From Montifringilla adamsi (Eukaryota; Chordata; Aves; Passeriformes; Passeridae), in contig JAGGNK010000002.1 in the NCBI GenBank assembly GCA_017590115.1, positions 17,975,264 through 18,039,263 of the forward strand: 64,000 bases of DNA, in the 5' to 3' direction. Position numbers and translations under genes: made by a program. Shown here piece by piece: positions 36,600 through 50,282 of this stretch (positions within the stretch are counted from its first letter, which is position 1; each line of letters opens with the position of its first letter). A model generated the notes under the pieces. That model saw only the letters and a list, made by a program, of their open reading frames with translations, was not told where the DNA came from and made no database searches.

Positions 36600-37919
36600 T
36601 TCTCTCTCACAGGCAAGAAAAAGTAAAAAAACTGTTCTCAAGCTGTTCTCTCTATATTTAAAGGTTTATTAATCAAATTATTCTAAGTTCTTTGACTTGT
36701 ATTTCAATCCTTTCAAGATTTTTATAATAATTTTTTTTAAAAAATGTATTTTCCAAGCTTGGAAGATTTGGAAAAAAATACTAACAATTTGGAAAAAATA
36801 TAAAACATTTGTGATGAAAACGATGAGATCTGCTGCACACTTCTATCTGCAGTTTTGCAGTGATAAATTCAATAGAATTGTTACTGCAATTATATATCAA
36901 GACACACAAAGTTTATGCTTGCACATAAATATGAGATGAACTGTCCTGCCAGGCACTTAAATAGCAGCTGATGTTTCATTATATCCCTGATTTATATCAA
37001 CAAGGTAAGATATTTACACTTAACTAACTCTGTAAATAATTTTGTCCTCCGAGATACCTCCATGTGAAATATGGTCAGGAATGAACAGCAAAACAAAGGG
37101 TTTGCATGAAACATATTCTTTTATTACCAGCAAACAACTTTACCTGTATTTATCCATTCAAACTGACTTCTGTTTTATATAGAATTATCTGATTCTCCTC
37201 ACCATAGGTAGCTAGAAAGGTTAAACCCCAAAGCCACATTCTTACTGCATGTTCTGTTAAACAGACACGGTTTCAGCAATTCCCATTCCTTGCAGGGAAA
37301 CGTGGAATTTTGATTTAGATGGCCACTGGGTCTTTAGTTTTAGATGATTTTTCCCCCTGAGAACTCTATTTTTTATCATGACCAGTGTGATGCTGTCCAG
37401 AAGGAAAAGGCATCCCACCTGTGGAAAGCCAGGTTACTGCTCTCAAACTCAAATCTGGAATTTAGAGAGCACAGAGAGAGTAGTTATGTGTTAAAGCAGA
37501 GGCAACAGTTCCAGAACTGTTGAAAAAGAAATAATATATAAATTAATAAATAATAACTCTGCAAAGCCCACCCTGGATTCTGACACCCCCCTGGTTGTGC
37601 TCTGCTGTGTTTCAGGTACTCCCAGTGCTGGGTGGGTGTGAGTGGCTCTGAAAATGGAGAATTCACTGGTGACACAAATCAGCAACTAGCCAGGATTCTG
37701 AGAGGGAGTGCAATGAGCATCCGAACCAGGTGTGTGTGGAATTCCCTCCTCTGTGGCTGTGCAGAGCTGCACTGGAAGGGGCCCAGGAGGCCACTGAGTG
37801 CAGCTCTCCCTGTAACACAGCTGGGCAGATCTGTGTTGTCTCAGGAAGGTTCTCCTCCAGTTTGCTACCAGAGAAACTATCAGAGCAGTCCTTTGGATTA
37901 GCCTTGCTATTATTAGGAT
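36600..37919. other. Unique AT-rich sequence, no gene seen
   Basis: AT-rich at 36650-37300 with A and T runs, then mixed composition. Short frames near 37490-37921 have no recognisable product. Confidence 0.55.
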
Positions 37920-38110
37920 GATGTTTTTTCCTCTAATATCCAGCTTTGAGCTTCCTTATGCCATTTAAACCTATTGCTTATTCACTGTGGCCACAAGGAA
38001 CAGATAATTCCATTCCTCTTTGCAACAGCCTTTTATTTTCCTGATGACTGCTATAATGTTGTCTCATTTTTTTGTCTTTAGGCAAACTACTGCAATTCAA
38101 TTATTCTTTT
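37920..38110 (-). mobile_element. Ancient CR1/L3-type LINE 3'-region relic
   Basis: The forward strand keeps the order of landmarks of the reverse-complemented L3/CR1 3' region known from mammals and reptiles. These are TTTTTTCCTCTAATATCCAG, a segment corresponding to CTTCC...ATTTAA.CC.ATTGCTT, then ATTCCATTCCTCTTTGCAAC, AGCCTTTTATTTTCCTGATG and ACTGCTATAATGTTGTCTCA. The copy is AT-rich and strongly diverged, consistent with an insertion older than the avian radiation. It is noncoding. Its limits are approximate. Confidence 0.75.
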
Positions 38111-39524
38111 GGCACAGGTGATATTGATTATTCCTAAGTATTCTTGTCCCTAGCACTTTTGCCATTTAAGCTATCCTCTGTTTTAAGAGCTAATCTCTAC
38201 CTCAATAAATCTGTCATGTGGAAGATTAAGAAAACACAAGTTGGTTTTTTTTTCATACAACGTGTAAATAAATGATGGAAGACTTTACACTGGGCATTGC
38301 AGAAGCCAAATTATAAATGGGCTCAAAAAAGGATTCTACACAGCCCTCATGGAAGAATGGTCCAGAGGGAGCAGCTGAAAATAATTTTCTAAATGCAACC
38401 TCTAGCACAGGAGTTCTGAAATTATGGATTGTACCTGGGAGGGAAGAACAAGGAGAGCATGGCTCTTTACTTGCCCTGTTTCTCACATCCTTTCTCTAAG
38501 CATCTGTTACAGGATGTTTCAGTTATGACCTTCTTTTGTGGGATTGCTTCATCCTTAATAAGCTTAGGATACACTGGTTTGCATATGCATTTTGTAAATT
38601 TGTTGGCTTATTATTTCTGATAAAACTCCTAAAAGGATTATGGGCCTCTTATCTCCTACCAGATTAATTGTGAGCTGAAACAGCAAAGGTTAAGAGGCTT
38701 GCCATTTCCTTTCTTCTCCTCTTGCAGATGGCTGCCTGAGTCTCTCTAAAAACATTTATCCTTCATCTTGTTCATTAGTTGTTGACCTATACCTTGTAAT
38801 ACGATCCTCACTTCTTTTTAAGATAAAGGGAAAAAATTATGTAATTATGGAGATAGTCTCATTCTTTGAAACATCTAATTATTTTTTTGAACTGTCCTTA
38901 TTTCTTGGTTTAACTTAAGTTTTAAGACAGGGAATTCCAATTCTGAATTATTAAAAAAAAAAAATCATACTGCTTGTTTTTAAGTAGCATCATTTTGGTT
39001 TTACTTCCCTCTCCTCCTTCCCTTATTTTTTATTTTTAAGAAATTTGGTTGAGATTGGTCTTTGGAGGAGGGTAAATTGATTCTGTACAACCTCAATATT
39101 ATTAGTGGGTGGGAGAAGAGAAAATTAATTAATGCCAGGGCTAATATCAATCCCTTTCCCAGCTTCTTCTGACTCATTTTGGAATTTCTCAGTAATATTT
39201 ATCTCCACCTGGCCTTCAATGCTGTGACACGACCACAGAACATTGTTTTTCTTTTATCTGCTCTGGCACGGACTGTGTATTTTGGTCTCTAATCCTGTCC
39301 TCCCAGGGTGGGTTTTGCTGCAGTCCCTTTCCTGCTGGGCTGCAGACACAAAAGCAAACTTCAGCAGGTTTGTGGCAGTGATGTGCTGGGGTGGCACAGG
39401 GGCTGTGTGGGAGCTGTGGGGCACTCTGAGATGAAATGGAGACTGGGCTGGGGAATAAAGGGTCCCTTTGAGGGTCTGAAGGCCCTGGCAGGTGTTGATG
39501 GTCCTGACCTGTCCCAGGTGGGGC
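38111..39524. other. Unique sequence, no gene seen
   Basis: AT-rich to about 39230, including an A run near 38951. From 39290 the forward strand becomes G-rich up to the pentamer array. No coding region is recognised. Confidence 0.55.
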
Positions 39525-39609
39525 ACCATGGCATGGTACGGCACATGCCATCGCATGGCATGGCATGGCACGGCACGGCACGGCACGGCATGGCATGGCA
39601 CGGCATGGC
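39525..39609. repeat. (GGCAT/GGCAC)n pentanucleotide array
   Basis: Pentamers GGCAT and GGCAC alternate in short blocks and are uninterrupted from about 39553 to 39609; the left part is degenerate. A five-base period gives the same five-residue peptide repeat in all three frames. Frames on both strands (39216-39793) therefore stay open without being genes. Confidence 0.95.
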
Positions 39610-39612
39610 TTC

Positions 39613-39772
39613 CCTGCCCTGCCCAGCCCAGCCCAATCCAATCCAATCCAATCCAATCCAATTAAATCCAGCCCTGCCCAACCCAACCCAATTCAACCCA
39701 GGCCAATCCAATCCAATCCAATCCAATCCAATCCCATCCCAGCCCAGCCCAGCCCAGCCCGGCCCAGCCCTG
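39613..39772. repeat. (CCAAT)n / (CCCAA)n / (CCCAG)n pentanucleotide array
   Basis: Runs of CCAAT (about 39633-39662 and 39703-39732) are flanked and separated by CCCAA and CCCAG pentamers, ending in a CCCAG run at about 39736-39770. All units are one substitution apart, which suggests stepwise turnover from one ancestor. The frames at 39254-40160 on both strands are repeat artefacts. Confidence 0.95.
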
Positions 39773-39960
39773 GCACTCTGGGATCAGGTTTAAATCCATT
39801 CCCAGTTCCTGCCCTATCCTTCTGTGTCTGCCAGAGTCCCTGGGCTCCTGCTGGAGATGCTCTATGCCTGGCTGCAGTGCAGGTAAGGAATGAGGGAACT
39901 GCTGGGGGCTCACTGGGGAGCCAGCCTTGCCTTGGAGCTGGGATTGGAGGGGCAGAGGTT
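39773..39960. other. Unique GC-rich spacer
   Basis: Sequence between the pentamer arrays and the 48-bp duplication. Nothing recognised. Confidence 0.5.
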
Positions 39961-40046
39961 CCTGAGGGCTCCTGGATGGGTTTTTGTGACTCTGTAGGTG
40001 TTTTGCCTCCTGAGGGCTCCTGGATGGGTTTTTGTGGCTCTGCTGC
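39961..40046. repeat. Two-copy 48-bp tandem duplication
   Basis: CCTGAGGGCTCCTGGATGGG starts at 39961 and again at 40009, and both copies continue TTTTTGTG(A/G)CTCTG. The offset of 48 bp is a multiple of three, so one frame shows a repeated Glu-Gly-Ser-Trp-Met-Gly-Phe-Cys block. There is no other coding evidence. Confidence 0.93.
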
Positions 40047-41117
40047 TGTTCTGTTCTGCAGTTTGTATGGTCCTTTGGCTCTTGAGAGTTGCTGCAATGT
40101 TTGTTTCCTTATTGAACATTTCTCTGAAGAACTGCTTTGAAAAGAAATGTTTTGGGGCATAGTTTATGGCTGTTAATTCCAGCCTGTGCCAGCTTCAGTT
40201 CACAGTGATTGTTAGATTAATTGAGTTGCTCCAGTTGGCATTGTTTGTTCCTGGTGGATAATCCTGGAGAGGGCCAGTGTGGGCAGCTGAGGATGAAAAT
40301 GTTTGAGCTATTTTCCATTAATCCACTTACAAGTGTGAGTTAACTTCCTGAATCACAGCCAGTTAATATTTCTCGCTGGCCTTCACTTTGTTTTATGTGG
40401 CTCACCTGCTGTGATTTCAGAAAGGGAATATAAATGTTACTCTTGCACTGCAGACTGGTGAGATGGCTGTGGAATTTTACTTGTTAATAAAAGCTGAAAA
40501 TCTTCTGTGCAAGTTCACAGAAGTGACTGAAGAGCACAAAGCTAAAATCCTGCAATTTATAATTATTCTGTTAGATTTTATCTGCTTGCAGAAGCCTCAG
40601 GCTTCACTGAGGTTTCATCTAACCATTAATGACCATGTTAAAAGCGAGCTTATGACAAGTACCTGACTTTATTTTTGTTTTGAGGTATGTTGAAATTTTG
40701 GACTTTTGAAAGCAAAACCAAAATCCCTGTGAATGAGGTCAAAATGGAGTAGAAAGATTGACTTCTTTGAATAGGTGTTGTCCTCCTGTATTTTTACTTT
40801 TAATTGATTGCTCTCGTTTTTCCCTGGAGCTGCAAGGGTCTGTTTGTTCCTTTATAATGTAACTCTGTCACATACATGTAGCAGAGCAAAGTGATAACTG
40901 ATGTGTATTATCTGATTCCTTGTGGAAAATTCTGCACAGTAAACATAATGCACAAAAACAACCCAGCACTAATTGAGAGATATATCTTAAAGTAGAGGAG
41001 TTCTTTTCTTAATTTTTAACAATTAATAAGCATTTTTATGAGCCAGATATCATTCCTTGCTTTCCACAGTAAGTTTTGTAATTAACAATGGATATAAGTG
41101 GCTTCAGGCAAGATTTT
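40047..41117. other. Unique AT-rich sequence, no gene seen
   Basis: Single-copy DNA without recognisable repeats or coding signs. Confidence 0.55.
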
Positions 41118-41151
41118 TGTGTGTGTGTATGTGTACATATATATATATGTG
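41118..41151. repeat. Short compound (GT)n(AT)n microsatellite
   Basis: A GT run with one TA interruption is followed by about seven AT dinucleotides. Confidence 0.9.
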
Positions 41152-44100
41152 AGATACTTTCTCACTTTCTGCAAAGGAATTTATCAGAGTCCCATACTTT
41201 TGCTTTGGCAGGACCTTTATTGCCTTCTACAAAGTTTTTAATATTTTGAGCACAGCAGTAACTTTTTTCAATTGTTTGTGAGCTCATCTCATTTACACTT
41301 TGCTTGTTAACTGAAAGAAGCATTGCTGGAGAAAATAAAATGGACATTTTGGGATGGGAATGTGTGTGAGGCTGTATCATCTGGCTTTTTGAAGATAATA
41401 AAAATGGAAATAACTAAATGCAAGAGAACAAAATTAATGATAGCTGATCTTATGTAGTGGAGTGTTCCTCTCCTAAAAACTTTCAATGGAGACAACAGTT
41501 ACAAATTGTTTTGGAAAGCAAAGTCAGACTTTAAAGTGTACAAGAGGCAGCTCCATGGTCATTATACTCACTGAACAAGCATGCAGGCAAACATCACAAA
41601 ATTCAACATTTCAAAACATTTCCAAAGATGCAAGAATGCATTTGAAAGGCACCCAGTTCTATCAAATAGCTCTGGATGAAGACTCCAGCTGAGAGCAAAT
41701 TAAGAAGCAGCCTGGAATGTGGCTGCTGGTTTTGGTTTAATCTAGTACTGAGCATTTAATAGCAATAGATTTGCTTCATCAGAAAAGTGGGGTTGGGATA
41801 CTTCCTGTGGATTCCATCACAGAACAACCCTTTGGGTGCTGTTACTGCACAGTGTTTGATGGGAGAAAATGACTGAAAATGCAGCAAATGTGGCTCATAC
41901 TGACACAGCCAAGGGGCTCTGGCACCAGAAAGCTGAACTAATCTTTCACAGCCATTTATAGTAATTTCATTTTTTTTTCAATGTGTGGGGTTTTCTGAAG
42001 TCTTCAGACTTAACCAAGATTAAAATGCCAAACAGGGCATGATTCTCCTTTATTTTTATCATCAGTGGACCTCACTCAGTTAGCAGTTTGTTACAAGGTA
42101 TTCTGCAGGTGAGGGTTCCTGTTAATAATCCTGGCACGTGAAAATGCTCAATGTGTTAGGAGGCAGTAAGAGAACACACTCATGGATGAGTTTGGTAAAT
42201 ACACGTGCTTTCTGTAATTCTGAAATGTTTGTAAAGCAGTGGTGTTCTGTGCTTGAGACTGGGCTCAGCAAGTCCTTATTTACATTGGTTTTTTTCCCCT
42301 AAAGTGCTGGTTTGGGCCCTGGTGTGTAGCAGTCCCACACCATGGACTGCCCCCCATGCTCAGGGTGTGATATTTGGTGTGAAAAAAACTCCTTTGCTTG
42401 GTTTGGAACCCGAATAAAAGGCATCAGTGCCTTGGTGTTGTAGTGCATGGAGCTGTGCACTAATGAAGGGACTGATACTGAGAATGGTTGTTTTGTTTTT
42501 TTTTTATCCCCACTGCTATTTTATTAACTAAACTCTTGTGCTGTGTGTTTGAGTAATGAATATAACATCATAAATGTTGCTGCATTTCTGTTTTGTCACC
42601 AGAAGATGCATCTCGTGGGAAAGGTTAAATCTAACAATATGATCACTTGGTGGCTTCAGCACTCCACTGAATCAAGGCCTTATTTATTCTAATTAGAGTT
42701 TCAGAATAGTCCCTGTGCAAGGATGCAGCAGAAACCTGCAGGATTTCAAATGGGTGGCTAGCAGCAATTCCTGACCAGTGTTCAGAAAATGTCTCATGGT
42801 TGCTTTAAGAGATGAGGGGAGTGTTTGTGTTCAAGAACAGCTATTTCCCTGAAATTAAGGTCATATTTAAAATGAAATGCCCCTCAAAGAACCCCAAACT
42901 TACCCTATCTTCTGTCTTTTTCATAACCAAAACATTTTTTTGTTGATTTTCTTATATTTGCCTATATAAAAATCTGGATTTTTTTTCTTTTGGAAAATAT
43001 TCTGTTTAAATTGGCAAAATACCAAACGTAGCTGGTATCAAAATTAATTAACTTCATATCCTTTGATCTTCAAAAAGACCTCTTCAAGATTGAAAGAAAG
43101 AAAATATTTATTATTACTTTAGCATGAAATAGTTTTAAAAATACAGTTGTACAAATGCCGACCCATTCATCTCTAATGGGCGTGCCTCACTGTAAGAGAA
43201 CTTTTAGTTTATCTTTTATTTTAGGTGTATTTAGTATATCATCCTTGAAATCAGAATTGGTCTTCTACTGTTCTTAAGCTTTCATCCTGTTGGGAGTGAG
43301 GGTTTGTTCCATGTTATTTTATTTCCTTTCTGTGCTGTTCTTACTGAGGAGGTGCTGGGAACGTGTGACACATGCAGGTGAGCTGACTGTACAGCTATTT
43401 ACAAGATACTTCTTCAGACTCCTACTACTGTTTGTGAAATAAGGAATGAAAGACTTTTAAAAGAGGCTCAGAACAGTGAAAAATCAGTGTTCAAATCACT
43501 TCACAGAGCCTTTGGGACACGCTTAGGACAGATGGCAATTTGCCACCAAAGCACTCCAACTTTTTGAGTTACTTTAACACTCTTGAGCAAGTCACAGACA
43601 AAATTCTATTTGATTTCTGGTTGTTCTTCTATTATATTAAATGGGCCAAGCTTAAGTGAGGTTTACCCTGGAGAACAGTAGAAATAATGATGCCTTGCTG
43701 GAAATACTGAAATAAGGAATCTGTTGGCTTTTAAAACTTTTTAGTAAGAATCTCCTGGTGCATGGTAGGGGTTTAGAGAAAAGAGCTATATCCCATTTTC
43801 TGGGTGTAAAATCTGCAGTCCTTTTTTTCCTCTTGAGGAAAACATTCATGAAATTGTTGAGGACACTGGAACTTCCTCACCTTCATTACAGAAGAAGTCA
43901 TTAGGCACTAATTGAGGCTATCTGGTACCCACCTTGGTTCTAGGTGCTCCAGTTCCTGATGAGCCTGGATGCCCAGGCTGGGCCCCAGAGCTGCTTTTTA
44001 CTGTTCCCTTCACACTGATATGCCTGGTTTGGGAAAGAATCTTACAGTCACACCCTGTGGTTTCTAGTGGGATGTTTGCATCCCAGAATAAAGCTGATGC

Positions 44101-47100
44101 AAATGGAGCTTTTAATGACTTGATTTATGCCTACTTTTTGAGGGTGGATCCTGGACAATGTCAAACAGTAGGAGATTATCCTGAACAGACCTTCCATTTC
44201 CATCAGCACTCCTTCTTCCATAAGTGAGGATATGTGTAAGGTATTTTTAAGTTTTGAGCAGTAGTATGGGAAAGGATAATCTTACAGACTTTTACCACCA
44301 TGCATGAGAGTTTTGATCAATATCTAGCTGCTCAAACTTCTTAGTGGCTCTAGTTTTGTCTGTTTAAAAAAAGAAGCTCAAAAAAGGCTCCTTAGTGTTC
44401 TGCTTAATTCCATAATATCTAGTTCAGGTTCTATAACCAGGTTGAGTTTTCTGGATTTAAAGTTTGTTCCTCTTCAATGGACTTTTTTAACATAAATGTC
44501 TTGAGTATCCTTTTGCACTGTCCTTGGTTTTAGCAGTGAATGACAAATCTGCCTGACTGTTGTAGTGCTATTGGTTAGTGCCAGAAGGATACCTAGTCTT
44601 GAATCAAGAAACAGTATTTCTATGAAATACCTAGTAAATATTGAGTTCCACGTGTGTAATTTGCAAAATCCAATATAATCTGAGTGGGAGCTACCTAAAA
44701 TAGACACTCTGAAGTGCCAAGGGAAGCTCAGGGGGTCAGCTGGGCCAGCTCTAAGCTGATGACTGTGGGCAATTGTGCAGAACAAAACAGTTTGAACAAG
44801 TCTCCTCAAGAAAAACTTGAAAATCCAGTCAATTTATTCCTGGAGAATGACCTAAGTGTGAAAGAACTGAGTCAAAACACATCCTTAAATGAGTCTGATA
44901 GAAGAAGTGAAAATAGATCCCCTCTTTCCTGAGTGTCTTCAGAGGGCTGTTGAACAGACAGACACATGCTGGCCAAACAGCTCCCAAATGTTTCCTTCCT
45001 CTTGCGCTGATCATCTATATAAAACTCCATTTCTCCAGCCAGATTTTTAATTTCTGAGAATATTTGATAAAATGGGCCTTGCAAGGGAGGAACCCACGGT
45101 TTAAGGGTTTTCTTGTGCCTAGGAGTAAACCACAGCTTAGACCAGATCTGAGATTGTGAGACTTCTCAAGGGACAGAGAATTCTATCTGTTCATGAGTGC
45201 CTGACCCTGCTGATGGGAGCTTCCAGTGTCCAAAATTTGGCGTTAAACTTGTGGAATTTGTGCAGGGGCTGTGATGGGAGGGACACTGGGAATGTGGTGA
45301 AGTAGCAGTGGAGATCTGCAAGAGCTGTGTGGCTGCCTGGGCACCTCTGTCATGGCCTGGGGTCACTTCTGGGAGGACCTGAGGGCTTGGAGTGGAGGCT
45401 GCAGAGACTTTTTGGCATTTTTGTTGAGGATTTGCACTTGGCACTCGGTCAGGTCAAATAGAATAGATGGATCTGCTCTGCAGACCTCCTCCTTTTCTGG
45501 GGCAGGGGGACATGTGCTCTTTTCAGCTTTGGTTCATTTTTTTTTGTGGCTGGTGTGTTTGTTCCTGCCTTTGAGGCTGGATTAACTGGACATCTGCTGC
45601 TGGAGATTTTCTCCTCCTCGTTAGAGAGACACGAGTTGCTTCCATGCCAGTCTTCTGATGTCTGTCCAGAAGATTCTGCAGGCACTGAGACGTGCTGAGT
45701 TGCGAGTTTAATTATCCTGGCAGGTTGTCAGAGACAAAACAAAAGATGGGAATTGCCACTCTGATATCAGAAGCCTGTACAGAAAATTCCCAAAAGAACA
45801 CATAAAAATGTAAACTGCTTAGTAATGTGGCACTTTTTCTGCTCAGGAGCTGCCTAAATGACTTCTGCATGTTTCTGGAAATTCCAGAGTTGTGATTGTG
45901 TTTACTTTTAATGCTTAATAAACACTGCAAAATGACTTTTTATGGGGTGAAAATAAAATAAAGCATTTACATTGTTGATATTTTCCCTGTCTGAAAAGCA
46001 GGGGATTGTTAACTGACACCAATTAAATTTGGCATTGGATTCTATTGAGTTTGGTACAGTTATTAGCTAGAATATGTTTCAACATCTATTTTAGATGTTA
46101 AATATTAGTGTACATTTAAATAACCCAGTATATAAAATACAGTTCCTGTTATTGCCTATCATTAACCCTGCACAGCTACCTTGCCAAGGTTCAAGCAAGT
46201 TTTGGAGGACTTCAAGACTGTCCAAAACTGAAAACTACTGAATTTAGACAACTTGGACGTTATTTTAATTTAATTTTTTTTTTAAGATTAGGTGACTTGC
46301 CATGCATTCTAAACATCCATGTCTTTTATGGGATGGGGCTGTCCATTAGAGGGACAGTTTGATCCCACAAAGGAGATGCTGCAGTGCAGCCCCTGCTAAC
46401 ATCACGCTCTGATTCCAGCTTGCCTCTCACACCTTGTGCAGTTCAGCATTGCCTGTGCTGGCTGGGGAACCATTTTCACACAGATGTAAAACCAGCAGTA
46501 AAGAAAAACTGCTTTTGTTAGTTAGCCCTGTGTTTCATTCAGAGCAGAGCTACTCTTCCAGGAAGGCAAAGTATGGTGAATGTATTTACTGTGAAATGCT
46601 GGCCAACACACTGGCAAAGCACATTTGAAGTCTGATAGATAACAATGTAAAAAGTGTGTGGCTGAGTAAAATGTCATGGTTTCCCCCACATTCATTCCAG
46701 GTATCCTGGATAGCCCTGGATTTAAAAACAAAACTACAGGTTCTGAAACAAGGTCTTGATATTTCTCATGTTTTATGGAAATATTGGATGACAGTGGTTA
46801 AAATCCAGAAAGACAGACAGAATGTTAGGAAACTGATAGAGAGTGGAAAATAAAGGACATGATTATCTCCTTCATGTTGTCAGTGGATTTGCTCTTTGTC
46901 TCGGGGTGTAGCAGACCTGCAGAAGGTCTAGGAGAGAATGCTGCATGACAATCAGCAGAACGGAGCTGTTGTTTGTAATAACTCATGCTAGGAGCTTTGA
47001 GGCTGAGCAAAGAAAGCCGAGAGGAAGTATGAATTAGCTGGAGGAAGAGAACAGGAGGGAGTTGTCTCTTCCATATGAGAATTAAGAGCTATCAAGCTCA

Positions 47101-50100
47101 GCAAGTGGTTGGCTCAGTATGATTAAAGCAAGCAGTTCCTCACACAGCATGAAGTTAAGCTGTGGAAGTTGTTGATTCAATGCATTGTGTGTAGATAATA
47201 AAATCTGTGTGGGTTCAAAAGCAGTTGGACAAGTACGCAACAAATACAAATTATTAAGGCTTTCTGTATTAAAAAAAATTACTTCTCTTCAAGAGGTTCT
47301 TGACCCCTGAATCTTTGGATTGTAGAACATTCCCACAGAACGCTGTGTGCACTCTGTCCCTGGGTACTTGTCATGTTCTCAAAGCTTCCTCAGACATCTG
47401 CTCTCGGCTGGAGTATTGAACTGGAGGGATCTTTGGTTTGACCTTGCTTCCTGTTCTTACAAGTTAGATTACTTTATGTATCTGGTATAAAAAAAAAATA
47501 AACTGTTAAAAATGTGAAAGGGAAAAGGGCTTGCATCCAATTCCGAGTAGGAATATAAATTAGTAACTAAAATCACAATACATCTTATGACTCCTTGTCT
47601 CTGACTTCTTGGACAAAACAAAAGCTGGGCTGCCACCTTAGATTCACTGGCAGCACTGGCTTCACTTAAATTGTTTTGCTTTTTCTGACAGAACCTGAGA
47701 ACTCTGTGATCATCTCCAGATGATCAGACAAATCCAATCCAGACAAACCAACAAATCAGGGGAAACAGCTAACGTAACACATTTAACATGTTCTTTATTT
47801 GCACATATGGAATTGTGGTGTATCGTGGGCAGGTAGTACCAAGGTCTCTGAATAGGAACATGATCCATTTCACTCAGACTTATAAATATGTGTCTTACAA
47901 GTCTGTCCTTTTGATTAACAAAGATGCTGAGCTCTTGTATAAAAGTAGAGTTTACAGTTGTCAGACCTGTGAAAGAGATGATTTTTCTTTATGGAACAGT
48001 TCTGAATATAACAATGTCTGTAGCACTGTTTAGCATTTAATTGTATATTCAGCACTTTCTTGGGAAGAGAAAGATCTGCTATCTACAGAGATATTCAAAA
48101 GGCTTTTTTTCCCCATTCTTCAAAAGACCTTTACACTGTTATATTTGCCTTGCTATGCAGGAACAGCAAAACAATCTCTGGGAGGCGGTGAAGCAGAGTT
48201 TTGAGGAGATGGGGGAAGGGGATGAACTTCATGGAGCATTTTGTTGATGTCCCCCTGCCAAACAGCATTTGAAGTTCAGGTTTTGGGATCCCAGGGATCA
48301 GCAGCAGCTCCTGCACTGGCTCTGCCCGTGTTGAGGGTCAGGAGAAAAGGTGCCACATGCCAGAGCCTCCCCTGTCACCTGCTGGGTGTCACCTGCCCAG
48401 CTCTGCTCAGGTGTGAGCAGGAGAGGGGTCCCTGAGCTCAGCTCCCAGCTCTGCTTCCAGATACCTGTTATTACTGGAGAAGTTTAGGGAAAAAAGTGCC
48501 TTGCAGCTTGAGGGAGTTGGTCTGGCAGTTTCTGGTGATTTGGAGTTTGCATTGCACTGATTTGTGGTCGCCCCTGTGGCTGGAGAGAACAAAAACCCCC
48601 AAACCTCAAAGCAAACCCTCCCCTTCTCCACCCCAGAGCAGCCCCTCAGCACGGGAGAAGGCTTTTGCTACAAAATCACATTCCTTTGGAAGCTATTGCA
48701 ATTTGTGTAATTGCCATTGGCTTTTTCCTTCCTTTTGTGCCAAACCCTTACCCAGTAATCTTTTTCTTAATCTATTTTTTTAATACAGTTCTACCACCAT
48801 TGGCTCCTAACAGGTTGCTACATAATTTATTCTACATTACAGTAAAATCTGCAGAGCCAAAAGCTGTGGGAGTTTAGTGCAACCCCTAATGGAACATACG
48901 TCTAATTTGGAAATCATAGAATTTTTTAACTGAAACTCCTGGGAACTGATTTTTTTGCATCAGCTTCTTAAGAAATTTTTAGATAATTGTTAATTCATAT
49001 TTCTTGGAGTTAGAGCTGTTGATCACATTGCTTCACTGTTCTGCACTTTAATTCACAGAAATATTTTACTTTTTCCTTTTTTACAGAAAATAATAGTATA
49101 ATACCTAACAAATTCATTATTTCTGCTCTTGAATAAAGTCAGTGATAAATGGCCATAGTCAAATTAGATCATGTTTTGTGTACTTTTTCTAACCAGCTAA
49201 AATTTTAAAAAGGAGTTTTAAAAAATCATAGCTCCATTGTTGTTAGTATTGTACCTTCAAAAGGTATTGAACACGTGTTCTGAGTGGTATTAAATTCCTG
49301 TAATGTAACTCGATGATAAAAGAAATACACAACTTTACAGCACAGTCGTAGCTAGGGATTGGCAGCATTTGCAAATTACCAGAACAAGTCAAGACCTCTG
49401 GAATAAGAACCCAATAAAAAAAACCAAAATGTTTCAGGCACATTAGGAGACTGTGAGTAGAATTCTCATGATAGAGGAGAAGTTTTTAATAAAAGGAGAA
49501 CCAAGAAGTTTAATGCCCTTAAGTTATTATAACTATTTTCTTTTAACAAGCAGACCAAAGCTGTACAGCAACCACAAAAATACAGAAAAAAAGTATCTAG
49601 GTCTCCTATATTGTAGTAAAAAAAAATCTGATTAATGTGTTCTGAATGGAAATTACCACTCACTTGATTTTTTTTCCCCAGATTGTTTTCTGTTTGGCTG
49701 CTGTGTTTGGCTCTGACAGTGAGGAAGGTCAGCTGTCAGTGAGTGTCCTCAGCTCTCTAAGTGGACTGGAACTCTCTTCCTTTCCAGTTTAACTCTTAAT
49801 TTGCATCTTCAGTAAATTGTGGTTTTGTGCAGATTTGTGCCTTTTCTGTAGGGCTCTGCAAGAGTGATTTCATTATCACATGGTGTGAAGCACGTTGCTT
49901 TAGGTATATTTTTCTATCATATATTAAATATCAAAGCAATAATCTGCTTTGCAATAATTTGTCTTTATGACCAGATCACACTGAATTGTTAACATATTTT
50001 TGGGTGAGAAGACTGATTTGGCCTTTTGGTCAAAGAAGGAGCATTCAAGGATTTTATTGTACTTCGTAACTGGGGATTAATCGTTCTTTAACCAGAGCTG

Positions 50101-50260
50101 GTTTTAAATCATGTTTACCCCTTTCACAACAAGAGATGAGTGCTTCTTTAGGGACTAAATATTTGCTCAGTTCTGGGTGTTGTGGGGAGGTTTTTGGCTG
50201 TCAGTGGTGGTGGGAAGGGTGGGTGTGGTGGTTTGTGATTAAACAAATGAAGCAAGTGGA
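41152..50260. other. Long unique interval, no gene seen
   Basis: About 9 kb of single-copy DNA. GC-richer patches lie at about 45170-45600 and 48180-48660. Many stretches are richer in G and T than in C and A on the forward strand, although 48600-48660 is C-rich. Frames at 43934-44227, 44474-44809, 44714-44932 and 48496-48783 show no recognised domain. The C-terminal half of 44714-44932 is hydrophilic and protein-like in composition but has no supporting signal. Confidence 0.5.
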
Positions 50261-50282
50261 TTTTTTTTTTTTTTTTTTTTTT
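50261..50282. repeat. 22-base T homopolymer
   Basis: Twenty-two uninterrupted T residues, the longest homopolymer noticed in the window. It could be the reversed poly(A) tail of a retrocopy on the minus strand, but no polyadenylation signal or recognisable transcript lies next to it. Confidence 0.97.

Noticed and set aside
39216..40160. Six overlapping long frames on both strands
   Set aside because: The pentamer arrays contain no stop codon in these frames; openness is a repeat property.
44714..44932. 72-codon hydrophilic frame (Asn/Glu/Ser-rich)
   Set aside because: Looks like a disordered coding segment, but there is no acceptor/donor context and no recognisable protein.
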